Assembly: GCA_964636705.1 (NCBI GenBank)
Contig: CAZWUJ010000009.1
Coordinates: forward strand, 61,864-125,863
DNA from: VXRJ01 sp964636705
GTDB lineage: Bacteria; Acidobacteriota; Vicinamibacteria; Vicinamibacterales; UBA8438
Length of the DNA stretch: 64,000 nucleotides
Direction: 5' to 3'
The notes beneath the pieces were generated by a model that had not been told where the DNA came from, made no database searches, and was given only the letters and a program-made list of their open reading frames with translations. A program made the translations under genes and the position numbers. Below are positions 9,758 through 18,621 of the stretch, piece by piece (positions within the stretch are counted from its first letter, which is position 1; each line of letters opens with the position of its first letter).

Positions 9758-9796
9758 GGGTGAGTTGCTCCTCGTGTAAATCCTATCCCCAAGCGG

Positions 9797-11320
9797 CTAG
9801 CGACTCCAGGCGAAGAGGCGGGTGAGGAACGCTTTCTGGCGGGCGCTGAAGCGGGCGCGGCGAAGCTGGTTGGCGACCTTGCGCCAGGCCTCCGCCTGCG
9901 TCGGGTAGGGATGGATCGCGGCGCCGATCTTCGACAGTCCAGCCCCTGCCTGCATCGCGACGGTCACCTCGCTGATCAGGTTGCCGGCGTCGGCCGCGAC
10001 GATCGTTGCGCCCAGGATCCGATCCGACCCGCGCTCGATCAGGACGCGGGCGAAGCCGGCATCTTCGCCGTCGAGCAAGGCCCGGTCCACCTCCGCCAGC
10101 GGCTGCGTGAAGATCTCGACCGGGATGTCCTTCGCGTTGGCGTCGGATTCGTACATCCCGACGTGGGCAATCTCCGGCTCGGTGTAGGTGCACCAGGGGA
10201 TGATCAGGCCGTCGGTGGTCCGGCGACCGAGCCCGAACGGGTGGGGGAACAGCGCGTTCTGGATGAGGATCTGCGCCATCGCGTCGGCGGTATGCGTGAA
10301 CTTGAATGGGAAGCAGATGTCGCCGGCCGCGTAGATTCGGGGGTTGGTGGTGCGCAGGTAGCGGTCCACGGTAACGCCGGCCCGGTCGAACGCCACCCCG
10401 GCGGCGTCGAGGCCGAGGCCCTCGACGTTGGGGGCGCGCCCGACGCTTACGAGGATGGCGTCGACGGCGAGTTCCCGGATGACGCCCGCCTCGGAGTAGC
10501 GAATCCGTTCCGAATCGACCGACTCGACGGTAGTGTTGAAGAGGAAGCGGACGCCGTCGCGCGTCATGCGCTCCTCCACGACTTCGGCGGCGTCCGGATC
10601 TTCGCGCGGGAGGATGTGCGCGGTCTGCTCGAACACCGTCACCTCGCTGCCGAAACGGGCAAACGCCTGCGCCATCTCGCAGCCGATCGGGCCGGCGCCG
10701 ATTACGGCGAGGCGCGGCGGCAACGCGGTGAGGGAAAAGACGGTCTCGTTGGTCAGGTAGCCCGACTCGGCGAGGCCGGGGATCGGTGGCGCCGCGGCGC
10801 GGGCCCCGGTGCAGATGGCGGCGCGCGCAAACTGGAGCGTCGCGTCACCCACCCTCAGGGTGTCGTGGCCGGTGAACCGACCTTCCCCGATGTAGACGTC
10901 CACCCCCAGTCCGCGGTACCGCTCGGCGGAATCGACATGACTGATCGTCGCGCGCAGGCGCCGCATCCGTTCCATCGCGACGCCGAAGTCGCGCTCGACG
11001 CCGCCGGGGAAGGTGAGTCCGAACACCGCGCCGTCCCGCGCCGTCGCCCAGACGCGCGCCGCGCGAAGCATCCCCTTCGACGGGACGCAGCCGACGTTCA
11101 GGCAATCGCCTCCCATCAGGTGGCGTTCGACCAGCGCGACCTTCGCGCCGAGGCCCGCCGCCACCGAAGCGCTGATCAGCCCGGCGGTGCCGGCGCCCAC
11201 CACCACCAGGTTGTAGCGGCCGTCCGGCGTCGGGTTCCGCCAGTCGGCGGGATGCACGTTGGCGGTGAGAACGCGGTTGAAAGTGTCGTCCGGCTCGACT
11301 AGCGAGGTGGCTGTGGTCAC
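9797..11320 (-). CDS. Mercuric-reductase-like FAD disulfide oxidoreductase
   Basis: This 507-residue class I pyridine-nucleotide-disulfide oxidoreductase has the FAD-binding 'VVGAGTAGL' (residues about 41-49), the redox-active pair C73/C78 in 'GGDCLNVGCVPSK', a second dinucleotide fold 'AVIGAGPIGCEMAQ', the FAD motif 'RIYAAGDICF', and a C-terminal dimerisation domain with the His in 'HPYPTQAEAW'. The family includes mercuric reductases and dihydrolipoamide dehydrogenases. It lacks the N-terminal metal-binding domain and paired C-terminal Cys of MerA, and no 2-oxoacid dehydrogenase genes are near. The substrate is unknown. It may reduce thiol/selenol partners, given the SelW-like gene 39 bp downstream. 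Confidence 0.85.
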   Translation of the reverse strand: MTTATSLVEPDDTFNRVLTANVHPADWRNPTPDGRYNLVVVGAGTAGLISASVAAGLGAKVALVERHLMGGDCLNVGCVPSKGMLRAARVWATARDGAVFGLTFPGGVERDFGVAMERMRRLRATISHVDSAERYRGLGVDVYIGEGRFTGHDTLRVGDATLQFARAAICTGARAAAPPIPGLAESGYLTNETVFSLTALPPRLAVIGAGPIGCEMAQAFARFGSEVTVFEQTAHILPREDPDAAEVVEERMTRDGVRFLFNTTVESVDSERIRYSEAGVIRELAVDAILVSVGRAPNVEGLGLDAAGVAFDRAGVTVDRYLRTTNPRIYAAGDICFPFKFTHTADAMAQILIQNALFPHPFGLGRRTTDGLIIPWCTYTEPEIAHVGMYESDANAKDIPVEIFTQPLAEVDRALLDGEDAGFARVLIERGSDRILGATIVAADAGNLISEVTVAMQAGAGLSKIGAAIHPYPTQAEAWRKVANQLRRARFSARQKAFLTRLFAWSR

Positions 11321-11403
11321 GTCGGATCACTATATGCTGTAGCGCTGGGCCTTGCCGCAGCGTTGCGCCGCCGCGCGCGATCGGCGGCGAAAGGAGAAAA
11401 CAG

Positions 11404-12069
11404 ATGCTGTTCGCCAACCCGGCCAGCCTTCGCATGCCGGATGCCGAGTCGGCGCTCCCGGGCCGCGACGAGCCGATGCCGGTCCCGGCGCAGCACTTCG
11501 TGCACGGCCGCCCGATCGTCCCGCCGTTTCCCGCAGGGAGCGAACAGGTGCTGTTCGGGATGGGTTGTTTCTGGGGCGCCGAGAAGGCGTTCTGGGACGT
11601 GGAAGGCGTCTGGACGACCGCTGTCGGCTACGCGGGCGGGCTGACGAGGAACGCCACCTACCGGGAGGTGTGCAGCGGCGGGACAGGTCACGCGGAAGTG
11701 GTCCTCGTGGTGTACGAGCCGCGCGTTCTGCCGTTCGAGCGGCTCCTGCCGGTCTTCTGGGAGAACCATGATCCGACGCAGGGGATGCGTCAGGGTAACG
11801 ATGTCGGGACGCAGTACCGCTCCGCGCTCTACGTGGCGGGCGACGACCGGGCGCGGGCCGCGGACGCGTCGCGGAAGCGATACGGGGCGCTCCTGGCCGG
11901 GGCGGGCTACGGCCCGATCACGACGGAGATCCGCGACCCGCCTCCCTTCTACTACGCCGAGGAATATCACCAGCAATACCTTGCCAAGAACCCGTTCGGG
12001 TACTGCGGCCACGGCGGGACCGGTGTCACCTGTCCGGTCGGGGCAATGCAGGAGACGCCGGCGCCTTGA
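11404..12069 (+). CDS. msrA: Peptide-methionine (S)-S-oxide reductase
   Basis: The protein has 221 residues with the catalytic Cys C55 in 'GMGCFWGAEKAFW', then 'TAVGYAGG', 'ENHDPTQGMRQGNDVGTQYRS' split around the conserved Asp and Tyr, and likely resolving Cys residues in 'YCGHGGTGVTCPVG'. MsrA repairs oxidised methionine using thioredoxin. The N-terminal 45 residues precede the usual domain start, so the start could be later, but 'GGCGGCGAAAGGAG' just upstream of ATG 11404 supports the chosen one. It is divergent from the flavoprotein gene (84 bp between them). Confidence 0.93.
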   Translation: MLFANPASLRMPDAESALPGRDEPMPVPAQHFVHGRPIVPPFPAGSEQVLFGMGCFWGAEKAFWDVEGVWTTAVGYAGGLTRNATYREVCSGGTGHAEVVLVVYEPRVLPFERLLPVFWENHDPTQGMRQGNDVGTQYRSALYVAGDDRARAADASRKRYGALLAGAGYGPITTEIRDPPPFYYAEEYHQQYLAKNPFGYCGHGGTGVTCPVGAMQETPAP

Positions 12070-12119
12070 CCGTCGCGCCCGGCGTACACCCTTCCGCGGC
12101 CGGGCGAACGAGTGCTTCC

Positions 12120-12896
12120 ATGATCGATTGGACGGCGTACGAGGCGGTGTTGTTCGACCTGGACGGCGTCCTGACCGCGACGGCGCGGTTGCATGAAGCC
12201 TCGTGGAAGCGGATGTTCGACGAGTTTCTGGCGGAGGCGGCTGGAGGGAGTGCCGGGAGTGCTGGAAGTGCCGGTCTGGTGACCGGCGCACCGGCCGAGG
12301 CGTCCTTCCGGGCGTTCGACGAACGGGACTACGCGCGGTACGTGGATGGCCGCCCGCGGTACGACGGCGTGCGGGCGTTTCTGGCGTCACGCGGGATGTC
12401 GCTTCCGGATGGCGTACCGTCGGATCCCCCGGGGCGCGGCACCGTCTGCGGCCTGGGCAACCGGAAGAACGCGTTGTTTCACGAGTTGGTGGCGACCGAG
12501 GGCGTCGAGACCTATGACGGGTCACTGGCGGTGGTCCGGCGCCTCCGGGCGGACGGCGTGCGGATGGCGGTTGTTTCGTCAAGCCGCGGATGCCGGGAAA
12601 TACTGGATGCGGCCGGAATTGCGGATCGCTTCGAGCTGCGGGTCGACGGAATGACGGCGGAGGCGGAGGGACTGGCCGGGAAGCCGGCGCCCGACATGTT
12701 CGTGCACGCGGCGCGGGCGATGGGCATCCCGCCGGACCGCGCGGCGGTTGTCGAGGACGCGATCGCGGGGGTGCAGGCGGCGCGCGCCGGCGGGTTCAGC
12801 CTGGTCGTCGGGATTGACCGCACCGGTACGGCGGAAGAGCTGGCGGCGGCGGGGGCGGATGTAGTCGTGAACGATCTCGCCGAAACACTGGACTAA
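12120..12896 (+). CDS. HAD-superfamily beta-phosphoglucomutase-like hydrolase
   Basis: This 258-residue HAD protein begins 'MIDWTAYEAVLFDLDGVLT' with the nucleophile Asp and the following Asp of motif I. It continues with 'CGLGNRKN', motif II 'VVSSSRGC' and motifs III/IV 'GKPAPDMFVHAARAMGIPPDRAAVVEDAIAGVQAA'. Beta-phosphoglucomutase converts beta-glucose-1-phosphate to glucose-6-phosphate. The stop overlaps the start of the GH65 phosphorylase by one base, and the two enzymes form a disaccharide-to-G6P route. A Gly/Ser/Ala insertion (about residues 40-59) is encoded by repeat copy B. The frame is open upstream to a TTG at 12066, but homology starts at 12120. Confidence 0.87.
   Translation: MIDWTAYEAVLFDLDGVLTATARLHEASWKRMFDEFLAEAAGGSAGSAGSAGLVTGAPAEASFRAFDERDYARYVDGRPRYDGVRAFLASRGMSLPDGVPSDPPGRGTVCGLGNRKNALFHELVATEGVETYDGSLAVVRRLRADGVRMAVVSSSRGCREILDAAGIADRFELRVDGMTAEAEGLAGKPAPDMFVHAARAMGIPPDRAAVVEDAIAGVQAARAGGFSLVVGIDRTGTAEELAAAGADVVVNDLAETLD
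12270..12294. repeat. Dispersed palindromic repeat, copy B (inside the HAD gene)
   Basis: Arms CCGGTC and GACCGG flank the loop TGGT, followed by CGCACCGG. Compared with the other copies, C-to-T in the left arm is matched by G-to-A in the right arm, so pairing is kept. It is translated in frame as part of a GSAGSAGLVTGAPAEA-like insertion. Confidence 0.7.
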
Positions 12897-15337
12897 TGGC
12901 GAACCACAGACCCCACTCGCTCGACCACATCTACAAGTACGACGAGTGGCGCCTCGTCGAGACTGCGTTCGATGAGCGGCGCCTTGCCGCATCCGAGTCG
13001 ATCTTTGCCCTCGCCAACGGCTACGTCGGCATGCGAGGCACGTGCGACGAGGGACAGCCGGTTGCCTACAGCGGCACTTACGTCAACGGCTTCCACGAGA
13101 CATGGCCGATCGTCTACGGCGAAGAAGCGTTCGGCTTCGCGAAGGTGGGACAGACCATCGTCGACGTGCCGGACGCCAAGATCCTTCGGCTCTACGTCGA
13201 CGACGAACCGCTCTTCCTGCCCACCGCCACCCTCGACGAGTTCGAGCGGGTGCTCGACCTGCGCGCCGGCACGCTCGACCGCCGCCTGGTGTGGCGTCAC
13301 AGCTCGGGGCAACGGGTCACCCTCGAGTCGAGGCGGGTAGTTTCGCTGGAGCACCGGCACCTTGCCGCCATCGTCTACGACGTGACCCTGGCCCACGACG
13401 CGCCGGTGGTGATCGAGTCCGAGATTGCCGATTCGCGCCGCGCCGATCATCAGAACGGCGACCCTCGCAGCAGGCAGGTCGGATGCGACGTGCTCAAGTC
13501 GCGCGTCAGCGAAACACGCGGCCTTCGCATCGTTCGAGGCTACGTCGCGAAGTCGAGCGGGATGACACTGTCGTGCTCGGTCGATCATGCCGTCGAGACC
13601 GACTGCGCGGTCACCACCGAGACCCAGGCGGACGCCGCGGGCGGTCGCGTCGTCTTTTCCATCGACGGGAAAGCGAACACGCGGATCCGGATCGTCAAGT
13701 ACATTGCCTACCACTCGTCATCGAGCCGTCGTGGCGCGGACGAGCTTTGCCGCGAGGCGCGGCGCGTGCTGGACCGGGCGGTCAAGCGCGGCGTTCAGGA
13801 TCTGCTCGACAGCCAGCGACGCTTTCTCGATCGGTTCTGGGACTGCGCCGACATCGTCGTCGATCACCGGGAGTGGCAGCGGACGATCCGTTTCAACCTG
13901 TTCCACATCTGTCAGGCGACGGCGCGCGCCGAAGGGGTAGGCGTTCCCGCGAAGGGGCTGACCGGTCCCGGGTACGAGGGCCACTACTTCTGGGACACGG
14001 AGATCTACCTCCTGCCGTTCCTCATCTACACGACCCCGCGCATCGCGCAGAACCTGCTGCGCGAGCGGCACCGTTACCTCGACAAGGCGCGACAGCGGGC
14101 GCGCGAGGTGAACCAGAAGGGCGCGCTCTTTCCCTGGCGGACGATCAACGGCGACGAGGCGTCCGCCTATTACGCGGCCGGCACCGCGCAGTACCACATC
14201 AACGCGGACATCGCCTACGCGCTGCGCAAGTATGTCGACGTAACCGGTGACGACGACTTCCTCGCCAAGGTGGGAGCCGAAATCCTGGTGGAGACGGCGC
14301 GCCTTTGGGCCGACCTCGGCTTCTATGCCCAACGGCCGGATCGACCGGACGACGTCAGCTTCAAGATCAACGGCGTCACCGGGCCGGACGAATACAACGC
14401 TGTCGTCAATAACAACCTCTACACGAACCTGATGGCGCGCGAGAACCTCTGGTACGCCGCCAGCACGATCCTCCGTCTGCAGGAAACCGACCCGGCGCAG
14501 TTCGCGGCGCTCGTCCGCAACACCGGGCTGGAGCTGGACGAGGTGGATGAATGGCGCCGCGCCGCCGGCCTCATGTACGTGCCGTATGACGAGTCACAGC
14601 GCGTCCATCTGCAAGACGACGCGTTCAACGACAGGCAGGACTGGGACTTCGCGAACACACCGCCCGAGAAGTACCCGCTGCTGCTCCACTACCACCCGCT
14701 CGTCATCTACCGGCATCGCGTCGTCAAGCAGGCCGACGTCGTGCTGGCGATGTTCCTGCTGGGTGACGAATTCTCTTTCGAGCAGAAGCGAGACAATTTC
14801 AACTTCTACGATCCGGTGACCACGCGTGACTCGTCGCTCTCCTGTTCGATCGAGAGCATCGTCGCGTCCGAGGTGGGGGAGGCGGACAAGGCGTTCCGGT
14901 ACTCGACCGACGCCGGACTGATGGACCTGGCGGACGTGGCCGGGAACGTTCAGGACGGCTGCCACATCGCGTCGATGGGCGGTTTCTGGATGACCCTCAT
15001 CTACGGCTTCGCCGGGATGCGCGACTTCAGGGGCGCCATCAGGTTCTCGCCCCGCGTGCCGGAAGCGCTCGGCCGGCTCCGCTTTCCCCTTGAGATTCGC
15101 GGACAGCGGCTGGACGTTGACATGACGCCCGACGAGGCTACGTACACGCTGACCGGGGATTCACCGCTCGTCATCGTGCACGAGGGAGACGCGATCGAAT
15201 TGCTCCCCGGCGTGCCGGTGACCCGGCCTACGGCGTCTGCAACTGATTCTCGACCCGCAGCACCCCTTGCGTCTGCGCCACAATCCGCTGCAGCTCGAGC
15301 AGCTCGATCCGGCCCGGCACGTAACCGACCAGCGTGA
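12896..15337 (+). CDS. Glycoside hydrolase family 65 disaccharide phosphorylase
   Basis: This 813-residue GH65 protein has the N-terminal beta-sandwich ('SESIFALANGYVGMRGT'), the (alpha/alpha)6 catalytic barrel with 'GLTGPGYEGHYFWDTEIYLLPF', the general acid Glu in 'NGVTGPDEYNAVVNNNLYTN', and 'YHPLVIYRHRVVKQADVVLAM'. Family members phosphorolyse maltose, trehalose, kojibiose or nigerose to beta-glucose-1-phosphate and glucose. The beta-phosphoglucomutase-like gene is directly upstream (1-bp overlap). Exact specificity cannot be read from motifs. The last 37 codons overlap the convergent BON gene and are Ala/Ser/Arg-rich, so they are an unconserved tail rather than part of the fold. Confidence 0.92.
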   Translation: MANHRPHSLDHIYKYDEWRLVETAFDERRLAASESIFALANGYVGMRGTCDEGQPVAYSGTYVNGFHETWPIVYGEEAFGFAKVGQTIVDVPDAKILRLYVDDEPLFLPTATLDEFERVLDLRAGTLDRRLVWRHSSGQRVTLESRRVVSLEHRHLAAIVYDVTLAHDAPVVIESEIADSRRADHQNGDPRSRQVGCDVLKSRVSETRGLRIVRGYVAKSSGMTLSCSVDHAVETDCAVTTETQADAAGGRVVFSIDGKANTRIRIVKYIAYHSSSSRRGADELCREARRVLDRAVKRGVQDLLDSQRRFLDRFWDCADIVVDHREWQRTIRFNLFHICQATARAEGVGVPAKGLTGPGYEGHYFWDTEIYLLPFLIYTTPRIAQNLLRERHRYLDKARQRAREVNQKGALFPWRTINGDEASAYYAAGTAQYHINADIAYALRKYVDVTGDDDFLAKVGAEILVETARLWADLGFYAQRPDRPDDVSFKINGVTGPDEYNAVVNNNLYTNLMARENLWYAASTILRLQETDPAQFAALVRNTGLELDEVDEWRRAAGLMYVPYDESQRVHLQDDAFNDRQDWDFANTPPEKYPLLLHYHPLVIYRHRVVKQADVVLAMFLLGDEFSFEQKRDNFNFYDPVTTRDSSLSCSIESIVASEVGEADKAFRYSTDAGLMDLADVAGNVQDGCHIASMGGFWMTLIYGFAGMRDFRGAIRFSPRVPEALGRLRFPLEIRGQRLDVDMTPDEATYTLTGDSPLVIVHEGDAIELLPGVPVTRPTASATDSRPAAPLASAPQSAAARAARSGPARNRPA

Positions 15338-15986
15338 CGATGCCGTTGTCCACGATGATGTGGAACGGAGGGTTCGACATCGTCCCGAAGCGCTCGAAGT
15401 GTTCACTCGCGAAGACGCGTCGCGCGATCGCGTAGCGCAGCCTGTCGTCGGACCGCGAGGGTGGCAGCACGTCGAAGTTCACTTGCACGTCCTGCACGCC
15501 GCGTATCTTGGCGATCCGCTCGAACAGCTCACCTTCCTTGTTGCGCTCCGGCGTCACGGTGCCGAACAGCGTGACGACGCCGTCGTTCACCCGGCCGTTG
15601 ATCACGTCCCATATCGTGTAGTGGGGATACCGTTGCACCTGGCGTCCGATCTCGTCGGCCAGGCGCTGTTGATCCTCTTCCACCGGGACGATGATCTCGC
15701 TGGCGACGAAGCTTATGCCGTCCACGCCGAGAGCCCGCTCAATCGCGCGGTGCTTGTCCCAAAAGGTACTGACGCGTCCGGCGAGCGTCGCCTCGTCGCC
15801 CACAACGGTCACTTCGAGGTCCCGGAGCGAGCGTTCGCCGCGTAGCGCGTTTTCGACCCGCTGCTGCAACTGATCGGGGGTCTGCGCTTCGGCGGCGGTT
15901 GCACCGACGGTCCAGGCCGCCGCCGCAAGGGCGAGGACGGCGGCGACAACGAAGGGACGAACAACGGGGCGGAGCATGGCGGTCAT
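15228..15986 (-). CDS. Secreted protein with three BON domains
   Basis: This 252-residue protein has a signal peptide (to about 'AEAQTPDQL'). Three BON-type repeats follow: 'VENALRGERSLRDLEVTVVGDEATLAGRV', 'RYPHYTIWDVINGRVNDGVVTLFGTVT' and 'IIVDNGIVTLVGYVPGRIELLELQRIV'. BON domains are periplasmic modules that bind phospholipid or other envelope components, as in OsmY. The protein probably sits in the periplasm with an envelope-stress role, which is inferred. ATG 15986 is chosen; a second ATG lies three codons later. The 3' end overlaps the GH65 gene by 110 bp on the opposite strand. Confidence 0.88.
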   Translation of the reverse strand: MTAMLRPVVRPFVVAAVLALAAAAWTVGATAAEAQTPDQLQQRVENALRGERSLRDLEVTVVGDEATLAGRVSTFWDKHRAIERALGVDGISFVASEIIVPVEEDQQRLADEIGRQVQRYPHYTIWDVINGRVNDGVVTLFGTVTPERNKEGELFERIAKIRGVQDVQVNFDVLPPSRSDDRLRYAIARRVFASEHFERFGTMSNPPFHIIVDNGIVTLVGYVPGRIELLELQRIVAQTQGVLRVENQLQTP

Positions 15987-16100
15987 TGTTTTCTCCCGGC
16001 ACCGGGTCTCCCTTCCTTGTACCACACCCTGGTGCACGCGCGCTCCGGCGCACGCGTCCGTGCCGGCGGGATCGGGAGCGGATGTTACAGTGGACGCCCG

Positions 16101-17639
16101 ATGGACGAAACCGTCCTGCGCGCCGATCTCCTTGCCGCGCAGCACCAGCTCCGCCGGCAGGGCGCCGGCCCGGTACTTGTCGTCCTGGCCGGTCCCGAGG
16201 TCAACGACCGGGGCAGCATGGCAAACGAACTGAACGCCTGGATGGATCCCCGGTGGCTCAGGACGTGGGCATGGGGCGCGCCGTCGGACGAGGAACTGGA
16301 GCGTCCGTTCTTCTGGCGCTACTGGCGATCGCTTCCACGGCGCGGCCTGGTGGCGCTGTATCTCAGCGGCTGGTACGGACCCGCGATTCAGGAACTCGCG
16401 GAGGAGCGTTGCAGCAAGCCGGGGTTCGACCGGCAGATGCGCCGCATCGCCCGGTTCGAACGGTTGATGGTGGACGGCGGTGCGGTCGTCGTGAAGATCT
16501 GGCTCCACGTCGAGAGGAAAGCACAGCGGGAGCGGTTGAAGGCCCTCGAGGCCGATCCGCTTCGAAGCTGGCGCGCCGGGGAGGATCAATGGCGCCGGCT
16601 CCGCCGTCACGGCGCCGTCGTCAAGGCCTGGCGCAGGGCCGCCAAGCTGACCGACGCACCGGAAGCCCCGTGGCTCGTCATGGACGACATCGACGCAGCC
16701 CATCGGACGGAGCGGGTCGCGACGACCGTGCTCGACGCGATTCGCCGGACGCTGAATGGCGCATCTGGTTCGCCGGCGTCCCCGCCGGCTGGTTCTCCTG
16801 GTTCGCCGGCGTCCCCGCCGGCTGGTTCTACTGGTTCGCTGGCGTCCCCGCCGGCACCCGCGGCGCCGGTCGCCGATCACCTTTCCGCCCTGGACCTCAC
16901 CCGGGCGATGCCGGCAAGACGCGCCCTTGAAGCGCTGGAACGCCAGCAGGGGCGGCTATACGAAGCCCAGCGCCTCGCTCGGGAACGCGGCATCTCCACC
17001 ATCGCGGTCTTCGAGGGGTGGGACGCTTCCGGCAAGGGGGGCGCCATCCGCCGCGTCACCGCCGCGCTCGACGCCCGCTATTTCCACATCGTTCCGATTG
17101 CCGCGCCGACCGACGAGGAACTCGCGCACCACTACCTCTGGCGCTTCTGGCGCCACCTCGGCCGCGCGGGCCACATCACCATCTTCGACCGGAGCTGGTA
17201 CGGCCGCGTCCTCGTCGAGCGCGTCGAGCAGCTTGCGCGGCCCGACGAATGGCAGCGCGCCTACGACGAAATCGACGACTTCGAGGACCAGCTCATCGAC
17301 CATGGCGCGGTACTCGTGAAGTTCTGGCTGCACGTCAGCAGGGACGAGCAACTCGACCGATTTCACAAGCGCCAGGCGACTCCGCACAAGCAGTGGAAGA
17401 TCACCGGCGAGGACTGGCGCAACCGTGACAAGTGGGACGCTTACGCCGCCGCCGTAAACGAGATGGTGGACCGCACGAGCACGCGTCGTGCCCCGTGGAC
17501 GCTGGTAGAAGCGAACGACAAGCGTTACGCGCGGGTGAAGGTGGTCAAGACGCTGGCGGATCGCATTCGCCGCGCCGCCAACAGCCATCCCCTCTCCGCT
17601 GACGACAAGGATCGGGCTACGCGGGCGGCGGGCCGATAG
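16101..17639 (+). CDS. ppk2: Class II (two-domain) polyphosphate kinase 2 / polyP:AMP phosphotransferase
   Basis: This 512-residue protein has two PPK2 domains. The C-terminal domain (about residues 270-505) has intact Walker A 'FEGWDASGKGGAIRRV', 'FDRSWYGRVLVERVE' and a lid with 'KFWLHVSRDEQLDRF'. The N-terminal domain keeps the fold but has degenerate sites ('LAGPEVNDRGSMANEL', 'LYLSGWYGPAIQEL'). This is the class II pattern, in which only the C-terminal domain is catalytic and AMP is phosphorylated to ADP with polyphosphate. The interdomain linker holds three tandem 33-bp units giving a Gly/Ser/Pro/Ala repeat. Start ATG 16101 is chosen because homology begins there. The 3' end overlaps the convergent membrane-protein gene by 23 bp. 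Confidence 0.92.
   Translation: MDETVLRADLLAAQHQLRRQGAGPVLVVLAGPEVNDRGSMANELNAWMDPRWLRTWAWGAPSDEELERPFFWRYWRSLPRRGLVALYLSGWYGPAIQELAEERCSKPGFDRQMRRIARFERLMVDGGAVVVKIWLHVERKAQRERLKALEADPLRSWRAGEDQWRRLRRHGAVVKAWRRAAKLTDAPEAPWLVMDDIDAAHRTERVATTVLDAIRRTLNGASGSPASPPAGSPGSPASPPAGSTGSLASPPAPAAPVADHLSALDLTRAMPARRALEALERQQGRLYEAQRLARERGISTIAVFEGWDASGKGGAIRRVTAALDARYFHIVPIAAPTDEELAHHYLWRFWRHLGRAGHITIFDRSWYGRVLVERVEQLARPDEWQRAYDEIDDFEDQLIDHGAVLVKFWLHVSRDEQLDRFHKRQATPHKQWKITGEDWRNRDKWDAYAAAVNEMVDRTSTRRAPWTLVEANDKRYARVKVVKTLADRIRRAANSHPLSADDKDRATRAAGR
16765..16858 (+). repeat. Three tandem 33-bp units in the ppk2 linker
   Basis: The unit starts CTGGTTCGCCGGCGTCCCC and recurs at 16765, 16798 and 16831 (exact period 33 bp; the third copy has one change in this stretch and is shorter). 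The period is a multiple of three, so copy-number changes would only alter the linker by 11 residues each. Confidence 0.85.
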
Positions 17640-18621
17640 CCTCGGCGACCGGCGAGTCCGGCCAGCGCGGCTCGGGCTTGGCCACGTAGGTCGCGTGGGC
17701 GAGTCGCGACTGGAAGTACGAGATCTGCGAGGCGTACGCCGCCAGCCTCGCGAACACACGGGCGGCGATGTAGAGCTGGCCAACGACGAAGGCGCCCCAG
17801 ACGGCGCCGCCGCTTGCGCCCGCCCCAGGGGCAACGATGGCGTAGGCCGTGTAGATCAGCGCGAGCAGGACGCCGTTGAGGAGCCACAATCCCCCAACCC
17901 CGGCGGCATGGCGGCGCAGAAACCGCAGCGTCGCCAGCAGTGCGCCGATCATGCTGCGGCGATCCTCCACGACGGCGCGAACCCGCGTGTAGTCGAAGAT
18001 CAGATCGACGGCGGCGAGGAGCCCGCCGAAGACGAGATAGAGTCCGAATCGGCTCAGCGCCCAGGTGCGCTCGACCGTCACGTCGCGCGTGAGCGACGCG
18101 TACACGTCCCCGAAGAGCCAGGGGCGGACCCACAGGAAGAGCGCGCCGTACGCGATGGCCGCGATGACGCCGAGACGCGCGAACCGCCAGACGAAACCGC
18201 CGCACGCGGAGAAGAACGCCGCGCTTCCGATTGGCCGCTGCCGCGCCAGCCGATCGATGACGCCGCCGGCGAGGAAGATCCAGGCGAGGAACCAGACGAT
18301 GGCGGGAAGCGTAGCCGCGCCCGGCGCCTGGGCGTCGAGGAGGTTGGACAGATTGAACAGGGCGGCGGCGAACCCGATCACCCACGGACCGAACGTGCCC
18401 TCGACCGCGTTCGCGGTGGCGCGGAACTCGATCCACCACATCTCGTCCCATCCCTCGGCCACCGCGACGGAGGTCGCGCTCTGGCCGAGGTCGCCGGCAA
18501 TGCCGAGGAACAACAGCAGCCCGAGGGGCAGCGCCGCGGCGAGGGTCGCGGCCCAGAGTCCCACCAACAGCATCGGCGCGGCGGCGGCGCGGCGGAGTCC
18601 GTCGAGGAAGGCGGCGGTCAT
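17617..18621 (-). CDS. Polytopic membrane protein of unknown function
   Basis: This 334-residue protein has about six hydrophobic segments: 'MLLVGLWAATLAAALPLGLLLFLGIAG', 'LPAIVWFLAWIFLAGGVI', 'LGVIAAIAYGALFLWV', 'LYLVFGGLLAAVDLIFDY', 'GLWLLNGVLLALIYTAY' and 'GAFVVGQLYIAARVFARLA'. I do not recognise the family with confidence; the layout recalls glycerophosphoryl-diester-phosphodiesterase-type membrane domains and DUF4013-like proteins. The ATG at 18621 shares ATGA with the stop of the M1 peptidase gene, so the two are translationally coupled and the protein may work with that peptidase. Confidence 0.7.
   Translation of the reverse strand: MTAAFLDGLRRAAAAPMLLVGLWAATLAAALPLGLLLFLGIAGDLGQSATSVAVAEGWDEMWWIEFRATANAVEGTFGPWVIGFAAALFNLSNLLDAQAPGAATLPAIVWFLAWIFLAGGVIDRLARQRPIGSAAFFSACGGFVWRFARLGVIAAIAYGALFLWVRPWLFGDVYASLTRDVTVERTWALSRFGLYLVFGGLLAAVDLIFDYTRVRAVVEDRRSMIGALLATLRFLRRHAAGVGGLWLLNGVLLALIYTAYAIVAPGAGASGGAVWGAFVVGQLYIAARVFARLAAYASQISYFQSRLAHATYVAKPEPRWPDSPVAEAIGPPPA

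Noticed and set aside
9797..11320. Calling the flavoprotein a true mercuric reductase or lipoamide dehydrogenase
   Set aside because: It lacks the MerA C-terminal Cys pair and metal-binding domain, and no mer or 2-oxoacid dehydrogenase genes are nearby.
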